A DNA stretch of 64,000 nt from Ypsolopha sequella (GCA_934047225.1 OW203993.1:30208069-30272068); one strand, 5' to 3'; shown: positions 42,650-53,599, numbered from the stretch's first letter. The notes: generated from the sequence alone by a model not told the origin. Translations and numbers: made by a program.

Positions 42650-42898
42650 CGGTGTCGTCGTAAAAATTTGCTAGGGGTATTAAAGGTGCGTATACTGGAG
42701 CATCTAGTGAATCTAACTCATCCTTGTTTTTGTCCATAATGTTTCTAACTGGCACCAAAGAACTACTATTGCAATTTTTGTCAAGAGCTGCTAGGGGTGT
42801 CAAGGGTGAGTATGGTGGGGCCGCTGTGGAATCTACATCATCTTTGTCCATAATGCTTCTATTGGGCACCAAAGAAGCTGCTTCTACGTGCATTCCAA
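42650..42898 (-). CDS. Gene A exon 5, two repeat copies
   Basis: A 249-bp exon, phase 1 at both ends, acceptor AG after CCAATTAC, donor GTAAGTATTTGG. It encodes two repeat copies (MDKDDVDSTAAPPYSPLTPL and a second). It aligns along its whole length with exon 4. Confidence 0.78.
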
Positions 42899-42991
42899 CT
42901 GTAATTGGCATAAGTAATAATTAGGGGAAAAGTATGTATTTAATATTGTAAATGTTAGTGTGGCACAGCTCTATATTTGCCAAATACTTAC

Positions 42992-43231
42992 CAGTGTCGT
43001 CGTTGAAAATTGCTAGGGGTGTTAAAGGTACGTGTACTGGAGCAGCTAGTGAATCTACGTCATCCTTGTTTTTGTCCATAACTGGCACCAAAGAACTACT
43101 GTTGCAATTTTTGTCAAGAGCTGCTAGGGGTGCCAAGGGAGAGTATGCTGGGGCAGCTGGGGAATCTACGTAATCTTTGTCCACAAAGCTTCTAATTAGC
43201 ACCAAAGAAGCTGCTTCTACGTCCATGGCCA
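42992..43231 (-). CDS. Gene A exon 4, two repeat copies
   Basis: A 240-bp exon, phase 1 at both ends, with a GTAAGTATTTGG donor identical to that of exon 3. It encodes two copies of the SLVP...DVDS...AP.Y.PL.PLA repeat. The flanking introns (93 bp each) are also near-identical to their neighbours, so exon and intron were duplicated together. Confidence 0.78.
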
Positions 43232-43324
43232 CTGTAAATAGCAAAAGTAATAATTAGCAGAAAAGTATGTATTTAATATTGTAAATGTAAGTATGGCACA
43301 GCTTTATATTTTCCAAATACTTAC

Positions 43325-43447
43325 CAGTGTCGTTGTTCAAAATTGCTAGGGGTGTCAAAGGTGCGTATACTGGAGCAACTAGTGAATCTACGTCACCCTT
43401 GTTTTTGTCCATGTTTTTAATTGGCACCAAAGAAGCTACTCGTAGAA
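43325..43447 (-). CDS. Gene A exon 3, one copy of the 35-residue repeat
   Basis: A 123-bp exon with AG acceptor and GTAAGTATTTGG donor, phase 1 at both ends. It encodes one copy of the repeat ASLVPIKNMDKNKGDVDS followed by APVYAPLTPLA. Exons 4, 5 and 6 carry the same repeat, so this is the first of a duplicated series. Confidence 0.75.
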
Positions 43448-43530
43448 CTGCAAAAAGCAAAATACTAGGCATATAATATACAGATAATTTTAGAATGACA
43501 CAACTCTTAATTTATTTACCAAAGACTTAC

Positions 43531-43602
43531 CAGTGTCTTTGTTCTGTTGTAGGTTCGGTTCTGTGCTAAAGTTTTTCTGCTCCGCAGGTTTAGTTAATGA
43601 GC
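43531..43602 (-). CDS. Gene A exon 2
   Basis: A 72-bp exon, flanked by an AG acceptor preceded by TTGTCTAC and a GTAAGT donor. It keeps phase 1 on both sides and encodes a polar segment (TKPAEQKNFSTEPN). Confidence 0.65.
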
Positions 43603-43780
43603 CTGTAGACAAGTAATTTTAATATACAGCATGCTACATTAACGCTTTTTTATTTAACGTATTAAAGATTTGTTATTATGTACCTGACTTCAGCTGATCT
43701 TCATATGTTACAAAATAATCACAATAAACAACAAAGATTTCAAATGTTTTTAACATAATTTAACATAATTTGGTACTTAC

Positions 43781-43853
43781 GAGATAAAATGTCTACTTTC
43801 TCTTCACTTAAATTGCCCAGGCCAATTTTCAATATGTGATCTATTCTCTTCAT
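43781..43853 (-). CDS. Gene A exon 1 (start codon)
   Basis: The 73-bp exon begins with ATG and encodes MKRIDHILKIGLGNLSEEKV and four more residues before a GTAAGT donor (43775-43780), leaving a phase-1 split codon. It joins in frame to the acceptor at 43603. Three copies of a 41-bp repeat lie about 140 bp upstream. Confidence 0.7.
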
Positions 43854-43990
43854 CTTCACACATTAGACAAAATGCTATAAAATTATCAAACACAATTTTT
43901 TCCAAACGACTAGGTACTTTACTTCACGTTCGCGCGTAAAAAGACCGGTAAACAGCTGATACGATATGATCTATTTGACAAATTCGGAAA

Positions 43991-44113
43991 TGACAGTGTG
44001 ACCAGTAAAAATAAACAAATAAATAGCAAACTGACAGTGTGACCAGTAAAAATAAACAAATAAATAGCAAACTGACAGTGTGACCAGTAAAAATAAACAA
44101 ATAAATAGCAAAC
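43991..44113. repeat. 41-bp unit repeated three times upstream of gene A
   Basis: The unit TGACAGTGTGACCAGTAAAA plus 21 more bases is repeated without change at 43991, 44032 and 44073. It begins about 140 bp upstream of the gene A start codon. It contains CAGTGTGACCA, the terminal sequence of the hAT element at 3827. Confidence 0.93.
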
Positions 44114-44219
44114 TCCTCAAAATACTTTTATCTCAAATAATATAAAAAATGCTAAAAGAAAATTCATGTCATTAATGATATTAAGTATCTATATGAGTAA
44201 GTTATAATATAAAACAAAT

Positions 44220-44960
44220 TTCAGAGTCAAATTGTAAAATGTTCTCGTTGTCAATTTTGTGATCTTATGTTAGAAAATTGTTTCTCAATAATTATCCATA
44301 GAGGTTAGAATGTTTTCGATATTTAGTTGTTTGTGCTGTATCTTAGAGAATTGTTTCTCAATAAAGTTTTAAGCGGGTTGGAATATTTTTGTTTTTAATT
44401 GTTTGTGCTGTATGTTAAAGAATTATTTCTCAATAATGTTCCAAGTGGGTTGGAATATTATCGTTATTTAATTTAGAATGCGAATGAATTTCACAAAAAT
44501 AATCCAAGTTGGTTGGAATGTTACGGTTTTTTTTTTAGAATATAATGAATACACGCATTTATCGAAAACATTCCAAGAAACATGGATCATTTTCGTGATT
44601 TAATAATACATTGATATTAACATAGTATGAAAGTTCAAACCACTTGAAACATTTTCGTGAAATTATAACGAACGTATCACGTTTTATTCAAAATAATCCA
44701 CATAGCTTGAACTAATACTGTGATAAAAAAAACATTACCTACCATAAATGTGGGTTGGAATACTAACTGATTTTATAGAAATTTTGTAGTTAGAACTTGC
44801 TGTGTCTTCCCTAATATAAAATATTGATCTTATACGACACTTTGTCATAGTCAACTCATTTTTGGCCAAATTGTGGGTTGGAATACTTCTGCTAAACAGG
44901 GTCCAATTTAAATGTCCAGTTTATCTACCTAAATTAACAAGGCTAAATATACAGATGACA
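44220..44960. repeat. Degenerate ~73-bp tandem repeats with GGGTTGGAAT motif
   Basis: Three consecutive units near 44268, 44342 and 44414 share GAATTGTTTCTCAATAA, then GGTTGGAATATT, then TTGTTTGTGCTGTAT. Further scattered GGTTGGAAT copies run to 44890. No coding sequence is seen. Confidence 0.7.
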
Positions 44961-45335
44961 TTTAATTAACTGACGATATTTTGGAGAATGATAGTGCCTA
45001 CTGAAATGTGAACAACTTTCCTAAAAAATAAGGTCGGAAATGAACATTTTTCATTTCTCAGTACATTGATCCGATCTGATTCTAAGTTACTATGGAAGAC
45101 CCAAAAAAATTTTCGTTTGCGAACATACTTTTCTTGAAAGTTGTTCCTAATGATGTCTAATATCATTCTCCGAAATATCGTCAGTTTATTAAATGACCGT
45201 GTATTATTAATAAAATGAAACCAGTTACATATTAAAAATTCTTGTGGAAAGTTGTTCTTAATGATGGCTACTATCATTCTCCTAATTATCGTCAGTTTAT
45301 TAAATGACCGTGTATTATTAATAAAACCAGTTAAA
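44961..45335. repeat. Hairpin element with a duplicated right arm
   Basis: AACTGACGATATTTTGGAGA at 44970 is matched in complement by TCTCCGAAATATCGTCAGTT at 45166, forming a fold-back of about 230 bp. The right arm is then repeated in direct order (TTATTAAATGACCGTGTATT at about 45186 and again at about 45296). It resembles a MITE with a duplicated end. Confidence 0.6.
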
Positions 45336-45380
45336 TATTAATAATTACGTTTTATTAATAAAAGACAAACAAAATAGTAA

Positions 45381-47569
45381 TCAGCCACAAAGAATTTGTT
45401 GACCTCCTGTTACCAAATCTTCAGAATGATTAGAAACAGGTAAATCAATCCAAAATGCTCTCTTGTTCATTGGCATCAAAGGAACTAGTTTTGTTGTAAT
45501 CCCTTCTTTTTTGGTTTCTTTTATGCCTCTTGGCGATATTTTCATGGCAGGTAAGTTACGATGATCAAACTTTTTCATTAAAAAGTCGAGTTCCAAGTAC
45601 GGTTCATCCAAATCTTCTTTGTAAAAGATGTTTCGGCATCCATTGATGAATTTTACTTCAAGCGCATTCAGCAAGAAAGTGCTCAACGGATCTTCGCGGG
45701 CGTTGCGTCTTGGCATTCTTTTCTTTTTGGTCCACTCATAAGATTTTTGGACTTCCACAGTCTCAATGGCAGTCTCTTCTGCAGTCTAAAATAACCTTTT
45801 TATAATCTGCGAAATCATAAACTGCATCTTGGCGTTTGATCTGGGTTTCTATATTCCCATGTACACTGTCTGCCGTCATTTGCGTGTGCCCCTTGGTGAG
45901 GTACTTAAGAGTGACACTCTGAAGGTTCGAAAATCCGCAATTGACAAGAGTCACGAGTGATGTGAACAGGATCCAGTTTTATTCTGCCCTGTGCAATTGT
46001 CGCACCAAATGATCAGGTGCAGAATGTCTCTTTCTTTCTCAATAAACGCTGCAATAGCGTCCACAATATTGTTTCCGTCTCGTCCGGCCCAAGCTTCATG
46101 CCATAACACACAAACACTGTTAATTTTCGTTTTTTTTTAATCGGTGCAAAAGTCAGGGTGAATGCAATAAGCCTGCTCAAAAAAAAGGCATCCTTAACTT
46201 TTGGCATGTCTGGCAACAGCATGACTTTTTGTAAGTCCATAGAATAATGTCTTACAGTTGCTGTATTTTCTTTTGATGCATCTTCTTGATATGCCTGTAT
46301 AGCTTTATTGGCTTTTGTTTTGTGATTGTCGTGGGCTGCTTTTAAGTCTTCAGGAACTTCTCCTGCATTATATTTGGTTACTTCTTGTTCAAATATACCG
46401 CAATCGAAACATTTGTCTCCTTTTGGAAACTTGAACGAAATGTGCATTTTTTTTTACTGTTTGGCGGTACAATTCTTTGCTAACCGTCGAATCAGGATGT
46501 TTGTTTTTGAAATCAGAATGCACCTTCTTGAGCGTTAGCGTTTGTGGCAGATATTTGCCCAAAGGAGCATTGTTGCGGCTGTAGTGGCTAACAGCAGGGT
46601 TATAGCTCAAAATGTGATTTGTCACAGGTTCTCTATTTAACTTTCGTTTTTTGCCTCCTCGGTTTTCTTTGACGTCTCCAAACAATTGTTTCCGCTATAT
46701 GGCTTTGCTTAGTTCTGTTATAACAGCATCTGTTTTGTGTCTCAAGGGTATTCAAAAATAACTTTCGGCACACATTAAGCATTTTGTCATTTTTCGGAAG
46801 GTTAAAGTACCTGCTTTCATTTTTGCTGTGTTTCGGATCAGGATTAGTCTCTTTTACTTTTCTTTTTTTTATTGCTTCAATGTTAGTACTCTTGTTCAAA
46901 AAGTTTCGTCTCATTTCATACGTCATATTCCAATAGGCATTCCACAAGCTCTTTCGTTCTTCTATTGTGAACAGCTTACAATTTCTTTTGCATTTTTCTC
47001 CACAGGTTTCTTCTATAAAAGGGTGTTTAAGTTTGTTCTTATTTATCTTCACCGTTTCATTATTACCAGTAACTGTAGTTGAGTCTGATTGGTCGTCTGA
47101 TTTGTTATTCAAAAATATGGGTTCTGGATATTTTGCTATAAAATCACATTGTTTTTTTAAGTTGCAACTTTTTGCGTCATCAGCCTGTTATTGGTTTGTA
47201 AATACAACCGAATCTGGGTAGGTTGCAATAAAAACAGATTTTTGACCATCTGAAAGTAGAGGTGTGATGGAAACAGCTGCAACAGCTGGTGTGTTAGGTA
47301 AAGGAAGTACGCTAACCTGCTCTTCACCAGTACTTTGCTCAAAAATGTCAACGTCGTTACTAAAGTGGTACACGTTATTTTTGGTGCTGAATAAATCGGA
47401 AAGTAGGAAGTCCGGGTCTTCAAACGAATCGTCACTGCCAAATAAATTTTATATATCTGACATAGTTTTGCTTTCATCATCCAAAATGCCAGGATCTTCT
47501 TTATGTAATCTTCTTTATGTAAATCGACGTACTCGGACTGTTTTCGTTGTCATTTACTCTGAAATATAA
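45381..47569 (-). pseudogene. Gene B: second member of the gene A family, decayed
   Basis: Read from about 47569 to 45381 on the minus strand, in several frames. Recognisable in order: acidic SDDSFEDPDFLLSDLF; ETCGEKCKRNCKLFTIEERK; RNFLNKST; LFLNTLETQNR; basic KKRKLNREPVTNHI; FKFPKGDKCFDCGIFE; YSMDLQKVMLLPDMPKV; WCDNCTGQNK; VTLKYLTKGHTQMTADSVHG; LPAMKISPRGIKETKKEG. The DL...LP and WCDNCTGQN motifs match FDLEKTLPLP and SDCCGGQN of gene A, so both belong to one family, in divergent branches. There are at least four frameshifts and an in-frame stop near 47450. An AG acceptor (TTATATTTCAG) near 47570 suggests spliced upstream exons. Function unknown. Confidence 0.72.
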
Positions 47570-48530
47570 GAATTAGTTTCAAGCAAGAAACACACACCCA
47601 TACTAGCAACACATACCCAAGAAGAAATTTTTGTTGTTATGCAAGGTTAGCTTGTAAGTTTTCACGGCAACTACACATTTTTACACGGAATTTACATTCA
47701 TTTTATTTTAATTTAAACATTGACGTTTGAGGCTTTTACGGCTCCCGTGGTTGCAATAATACTGAAGTTGAGATTATGTCTTAGAAATAATATAGTTACT
47801 TTGAAAAATAAATAAACCATGAGCTAAAAACGTCCATGCCGGAACGTCATGTTTAAAATGATTGTTTGATCCATTCAAAAATGTGTGTTTAAAGTGATAG
47901 ATAGTTTGATTAGTTTGGTAAGGCTCGGTGCAAACGGGCCATCGATAACAGTCTGCCGTGGCCTTCGGCAGCCAATTTACACGTTTTAATTCTTTTTGCA
48001 CCGGTGGCTGTGGAATATTAAAATGTATAAGGTAAGTGATACAAACAAGGCCTACCTAATTTCAAGCTCGTCTAACTCAATTAATATTTATTTATTAAAA
48101 CTCATACGTGGTTTATTATAATCATTTATTCATATTTTTCAACATATCTCACCGAAACAAACTCACTTCTAAAAATACTATGCGAAAATAAAGAAATTGT
48201 AGACCTCTATGTTTGGCCATATTAAAATGCCTCTCTTTAATAAGGCCTATTACCTATCTCGTATCATATTTTGAGATGCAAAACTAATTTAACAAAGAAA
48301 ACCTTCAAAATCTTTTATATACACTAGCCTCTATTATTTTAAATATAATGACTGCACTTATATTAAGCAATATTCTTCTGAAATATCGAAAAAGTATTTT
48401 TGGCTTATAATAAGTAAGAATGGCACGATATCACAAAACTGTTGACTGAGAAATAATATTCTATGGAAAATCAACATATTTCTTTAAAAAAATAAAACAA
48501 AACGAAAAAAAAATGAAAAAACCCTAGGCC
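47570..48530. other. No gene seen; AAGGCCTA motifs
   Basis: AT-rich sequence. The motif AAGGCCTA or its complement recurs at about 48048, 48240, 48535 and 48557 and again on the far side of the pogo-type gene (about 53165, 53195, 53545 and 53568). These may be subterminal repeats of the element that carried that gene; I could not find its inverted termini. Confidence 0.35.
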
Positions 48531-48800
48531 TTATTTCAACATGGTGTTATTATAAGGCCTTCGACCATAACTTTTAGTCTCTATAATTTTAGGCACTTTA
48601 ATCAGTCTTCTGTCAATAATCCGGACATAAAAATGCTTCTTTGTTAGACCAACACATTCTTCGTGATACCATCTATGGCATTGTTTGCAAGGTCTCATAT
48701 TTGCTATCCTATCACCGTGACAGGCATGGCAGTACCAGCTGTCAGTAGTGGACTTCGTTTTATTAACTCTCTTCTTACTGCTGTCTTCCTTTGTGTTATT

Positions 48801-50501
48801 ATGATGCTATTCTAGACCTAACAAAAAATATAACTAAACATCTTGACGACAAAAAAAAATCTCTATGTATATTTCTGGACCTAAAAAAAGCTTTTGAACC
48901 GTCTCTGTTCCTATCCTCCTCCGCAAACTAGAAAAGGTGGGTGTTAGAGGAACTTTTTTATCTCTCCTAACTGACTATCTTAAGGAACGCCCACATATAG
49001 TTAAACTTGATAACAACACTTTCAGCACTGATCTTTCGAGCACTAATTATGGCGTTCCACAGGGTAGTGTCTTAGGACCTACCCTTTTTCTTATTTATAT
49101 TAACGACCTGACTGATTTAAATATAGCTAATGGACATATATTTTCATACGCAGACGATACTGCGCTGCTCTTTCACGGAAACGACTGGGCAGGGACTTTC
49201 GCTAATGCTGAAACTGGGTTGCGTAGTTTTGTTAAATGGTTAAAACTCAACTTACTCACATTAAATATGACAAAAACCAACTACATGCCATTCTCTATTT
49301 ATGACTCTTCCCAACCCAGCAACGACTTTAAACTAACTGCTCACACGTGTACAAACTTTAACAATGAAAATTGCAACTGTACTAATATTAATAGAGTTAA
49401 CTCCACCAGATACCTAGGCATTATAATTGACAAAAATCTCTCTTGGTACCCTCAGCTTGAAGCAGTGGCAACGAGAGCAAGAAAATTAATATGGCTATTT
49501 AAGTATTTACGTAATATATCAAACAAGCATCTTATTACATACATTTACACAACTCTTGTTCAGTCTATTTTACAGTATTGCATAACTGTTTGGGGTGGTG
49601 CATCCAAAACTAAGTTTACTAGTATCGAAATTGCGCAGAGAACTATTTTAAAAATAATGCTGCGCAAAAAGAAATTACATAGAACAACAAAATTATATAA
49701 AGATGCCAATGTTCTTACCGTCAGACAGTTATACATACTGCAATGTGTGCTTAGAATTCATAAAAACATATCTATAGACCCTAAAATTCTCAATAAACGG
49801 AATCCTCATTCAGTTATCAAATGCGCTACTGTAAGAACTTTGTTTGCTCAAAACCAATTTGGTACACAATCAATTTACCTTTACAATAAGATAAACCGAA
49901 TATTAAATATATACACCATGTCATACTTTGAATGTAAAAAGAAACTTACAATATGGCTAAAAAGTTTGACTTACGAACAAACCGAACTCATATTATCGCA
50001 TGACACCTCCACTTTCAATAAGCTCAAATAAAGTACTCATCCTCTCTATACCGCATATTTTCTTAAATATCTTTTTTACCTTATGATATCACCATAAATA
50101 TACCCCCCTAGAGTGATAAACAATATATCCCGAGCCTACGGTCGTAGGGCTAGGGAACCACCCTAAAAACACACACACATACCCTTTCTTTCATATACAC
50201 AATACATATACACATACACACACACACACCCTCACACACAAGACACCCACTCTCTTGTAGTTATATTATTATATTATTTCACAACATAAACCCTCATACA
50301 CACACATTTTTTCTTTATATAAATACCTAATCACTATGTATTAAGCAAGACCTAATTTTAAATTTAATACAAATTTGTAAAATAAGATCCGTAGAAAGAG
50401 CGGGTCTCCCTTAAAACAGGTTGTAAAACTTAAAAGGGGAGTCCCACCCCCTCAAAACCTACATTTTGTAAAGTAAATAAAGAATTTTTGATTTTTTTTG
50501 A
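48801..50501 (+). mobile_element. LINE C inserted in the pogo-type gene, TSD TTATT
   Basis: TTATT flanks both sides (48796-48800 and 50502-50506), and removing the insert restores the pogo linker reading frame (EKTNNTKED). The copy is 5'-truncated inside the reverse transcriptase. Its 3' UTR (50032-50501) contains CA-rich tracts and ends AATAAAGAATTTTTGATTTT. It is opposite in orientation to its host gene. Confidence 0.85.
48802..50031 (+). pseudogene. LINE C reverse transcriptase, 5'-truncated
   Basis: Begins within the palm domain: DAILDLTKNI, then CIFLDLKKAF, where one base is missing near 48897 and the frame shifts to VSVPILLRKLEKVG. The 364-codon frame from 48937 carries NYGVPQGSVLGPTLF and the catalytic YADDTALLF, then NSTRYLGIIID, the thumb region and a C-terminal domain ending at 50031. 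No RNase H. The lineage resembles CR1/Jockey-type elements; clade not resolved. Confidence 0.85.
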
Positions 50502-52512
50502 TTATTTGTTTTCTCTTTGGTCACTTTACATCTTTTTTCTTCAATCTGTTTTCCTTTTTTTTCTTTTGAAAGTTTTTCTTTCTGATCTGATTCTGTCTTT
50601 TTGTTTTTCTTTCCTTTAATACTTTTCTTTTCCTCGACAGCTTTCTCCTATTTCCGTTTAAATAAATCTTTAGTCACTCTTTGACCCTTATAGTTTAGAG
50701 CTTTTTTTCTAGGGCGACTTTTCACTATTCCATATTCAGGTGTCGGTAAAAATGTCTGAAACCGGGATTTTTTACTGATTTGCGCTAAAGGTACATCGTC
50801 ATCAGCTTCAATTTCAGTTTCTATTTGCACGTTCTGGGGACTGATATTATCGATATCGACTTCCGAATCTGTTGAGGAGTAAATTCTCAAACGTCTTGTT
50901 GGTAATCGACGGTTAATGTATTCGTTCATGAGGATTACATCAGAAGAAGAGTCTTCAGAAGATATATCAGTGTCGGAGTATTCCACCAATTTCTTCTTTC
51001 CCAAGCCGCTGGGTCCAGGAATTGCACCATCAAAACGTTGGTCCTTCATACAGCTTCTTTTTGGTGTTGTCTGTCTTACAGGAGAAAAATCTCCTATGAA
51101 TTGAAGTTCTGAAGTGGATGGCGATTCTGGAAAATGTTCTGTTTCAGCAATCAAGTTTTGCAACTCTTCAAAAGTGGCAATTGGCGAGGACCCGCGGAAA
51201 GTATCGTTGTCGGAGTTGTCTACCTCTGCTTCTTGCTGCAGCGTTCTCACAGGCAATGATCTTGGAGAGTTTTCTTTATTCTCCGCCGCGCGTTGCGTCA
51301 ATATGGATGGAGCAAAAGCAGTTTCCGGAATGATATAAGGATTGAGAGGGTAAAGTCCAGTACCTCTAAAACCGCTCATAATATTGGCTATCTTCATGCT
51401 TCTTGCCCACACATTCGTCAAAATGATGTTAAAATCCTGTCTTCTTATATTCTTAGCTCGTGTTCTTTGAAGAAACTGCAGTACCTCCTCATCCCAATAT
51501 GTTTCAAAAGGTTTGTAGCAAGACTTGTCCAGAGGCTGAAGTTCATACGTCGTATTTGAAGGTAAGCAGTATAAAACTATATCATGTCTTTCAGCTTTTT
51601 CTGCAATACGAAAGTCTAGGTGACATTTGGCACCGTCAAATATTAGGAGACACTTTCCAGGTGGTTTATTTTGGGCCAAGTGTTCGATAAAGCGGATGAA
51701 TAGTTCTTTTGTCATACTGCCTTTTGGTGCCATCAGAACTTTTGTTCCTGTTGGTAGATTTTCGTCATATTCCTCTTTCTTTCTTGACCCTTTAAAGAGA
51801 ATCATCGGTGGAATTGCGTTGCCCAGTGCATTGGCACAACCCACCACCGTAACATTTTCTCCGTGCTCTGCCGCTTACAAATGTACCCTTTTTTCACCTT
51901 TTCGGGCGATTACTGTTGGTTGTTGATGAAGCGTCAGTCTGCACCCTTTTTCGTCCATGTTAAAGATTTTTTCGGGATGGTCATGCAAGTCAAGTTCGTC
52001 ATACAGTTTTCTTATCTCCTCAAAATGTGCTTCTACTATGGACTTATTTAGTTTCTGTGCGCGAGCTGGATTCAAAATTTGAACTTTACGTTTAGCTAGG
52101 TCAGGATGGCGTTTCAAAAATAATCTTAACCACCCAGTTCCAGCTCGACTTGTTTTTCGGTTAAAATTGTGTTTCAAGCCATATTTCTCAGCATATGCAA
52201 AGGCTTGTATTCTTAACATTTTGGGCGTAAGTGGAATTCCCATTTCGGCAAATTTTATTATTCTTCCCACGAAATCATTTTCCTCTTCCTTGCTTAGTAT
52301 TGTGTTTCTTCCGAGTATTTTTTTCAGAACTCCACTTTTTAGATGATTTCTAAGCGTCCTTCTTGGTATTCCATATTGTGATGACGCTTGGTAACTAGAA
52401 GTTCCATTTTGCACTGCACGCATTGCCGCTACCAAGTTGTCTTCCGTCCAAAGGGCTCGCTTAGATTTTGAAAGAGACATATTAAATCTCTTAAAAAGCC
52501 TTAGGGCCCAAA

Positions 52513-53560
52513 CCTGAAAAAATCAAATTATGTGAGCACTTAACTTGAGCCATTTATTTTAAAGTGGCAGGGGAGTATGTATCCTACTTACTTATATTAT
52601 AAATACGAAAGTTTGTGAAATTTTAAAATAATGTAGCTTAAAGATCAGAATAAAACAGACTATATTATAACCTGATGGCTACCCAGGGTTGGCTCCAGAC
52701 AAAAGCACTCTTTAACGGGTAACAGCAGACACAAAATTTTGCACATTGATACAGCCGTTATGAATTGCACCATAACCAAGCTGCAGCACCCAGGGTTGGC
52801 TCCATATAATGGAACTCTTCAATGGGCAACAGCACAGACTTAGAATTTTGTACATTGTTTCAACTATGGTAGCCCGGTCTAAGGTGCACAATAATCAGGC
52901 TGCAACACCCAGGGTTGGCTTGGCAGTTGGTAATGGAACTCCTCAACGGGAAACAGCCGAGATTCGAGCCGGCCCCATTCGTAACCGCTATTTTGAAAAA
53001 AGACTTACTTAAAAACTGTAGCTACCAGACCGCACTGCTGGATACATAAATCTTTAAAACTTTTTACATTTTTTAATCGTTTTATAAAGCTTAATGTAAC
53101 TTAGAGAATGAAATAAGAACATAACCAAAGTTTTTTTAACTCTAAAGTCTATCTGTCATTAATAAGGCCTACCTATTCTAAATAAGGCTTAGGCCTTAAT
53201 TGTAACTATCGACTTCTTTTGGTTAAAAATCTCTTAAAAATACAAATATGAATTTACCTACGGTACAATGTTCTAGATCGAGAAACAAAATAGTGAATTA
53301 CCGACTGTTTCCGCTACATAAATTGAATTAGTGGAAAAAATATTAGAAAACTTACCGCGATGTTTTTAAATCCTTAACTCGCAGCGCAAGATGACCTCCC
53401 TCTTCAGTAAACACGCTCGCACTACCGCGGGGTGCGGGCGCGGGCCGCTCGCGCAGTTTGAACCAATATCGAACGCTCTTATGTATGTATGCGTGAGGTT
53501 TTTGCAGTTGTAGCTTTATTAGTTTGTGTTTTACGAATGCTAGGCCTTATTACAGAGTAG
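52513..53560 (-). promoter_or_regulatory. 5' non-coding exon, 842-bp intron and GC-rich leader of the pogo-type gene
   Basis: On the minus strand a GTAAGT donor at 53350-53355 follows a GC-rich stretch (53390-53470, with CGCGCCCGCACCCCGCGG-like sequence), and an AG acceptor preceded by a T tract lies at 52514-52515, 33 bp before the ATG. This implies a non-coding first exon ending at 53356 and a CpG-rich promoter just upstream. No transcript evidence is available; the assignment rests on splice signals and base composition. Confidence 0.5.
52681..53025. repeat. Minisatellite of ~110-bp units within the intron
   Basis: ACCCAGGGTTGGCT begins units at 52681, 52788 and 52907 (periods 107 and 119). 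Each continues with a variant of GGAACTCTTCAA...GGGAACAGC and TTTTG.ACATTG. The units are diverged, so the array is old. It lies inside the inferred intron of the pogo-type gene. Confidence 0.8.
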
Positions 53561-53599
53561 GCCTATATCACTTAGAAGATAAAGGTTAATCCCGAAGAT

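Larger units (their letters stand above)
30992..43853 (-). pseudogene. Gene A: spliced transposase-related gene split by a LINE
   Basis: The gene reads on the minus strand from an ATG at 43853 through five small exons into a large exon at 42558. After a frame change at about 41711 it reaches 41576, is cut by the LINE at 32534-41565, and resumes at 32523 down to 30992. The family is a widespread uncharacterised one (I recall it under a DUF7869-like label, unverified). Diagnostic parts: basic RGRKRKYAKH; CDVYDN; FDLEKTLPLPRLSTS; YKRQLWFYN; GRGAQEVGS; SDCCGGQNRN; GHTWLPND. The Asp residues in FDL and SDC, with their spacing, resemble a nuclease-type core, which is inference. At least four frameshifts, several in A runs (near 41690, 41640, 31676 and 31215), plus the LINE make the downstream part non-functional. 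The upstream 534 codons are coherent. Confidence 0.8.
48531..52480 (-). pseudogene. Pogo-type transposase with C-terminal PHD-like finger
   Basis: Starts at ATG 52480 and keeps one frame to TAA at 48531-48533, apart from two internal stops (TAA 51875-51877, TAG 50648-50650) and a 1.7-kb LINE. Order: psq-type helix-turn-helix (ALWTEDNLVAAMRAVQNG); CENP-B-type second DNA-binding domain (SRAGTGWLRLFLKRHPDL); DDE core NMDEKGCRL near 177, LIFDGAKCHLD near 280 and LQPLDKSCYKPFE near 316 (D-35-D, usual for pogo/Tigger); serine- and acid-rich region; long KEK-rich linker; then YCHACHGDRIANMRPCKQC and HRWYHEECVGL, a PHD-like finger lacking its last cysteine pair. Pogo proteins of this make-up occur in insects both as transposases and domesticated genes. 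A spliced 5' exon lies upstream. Confidence 0.85.
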
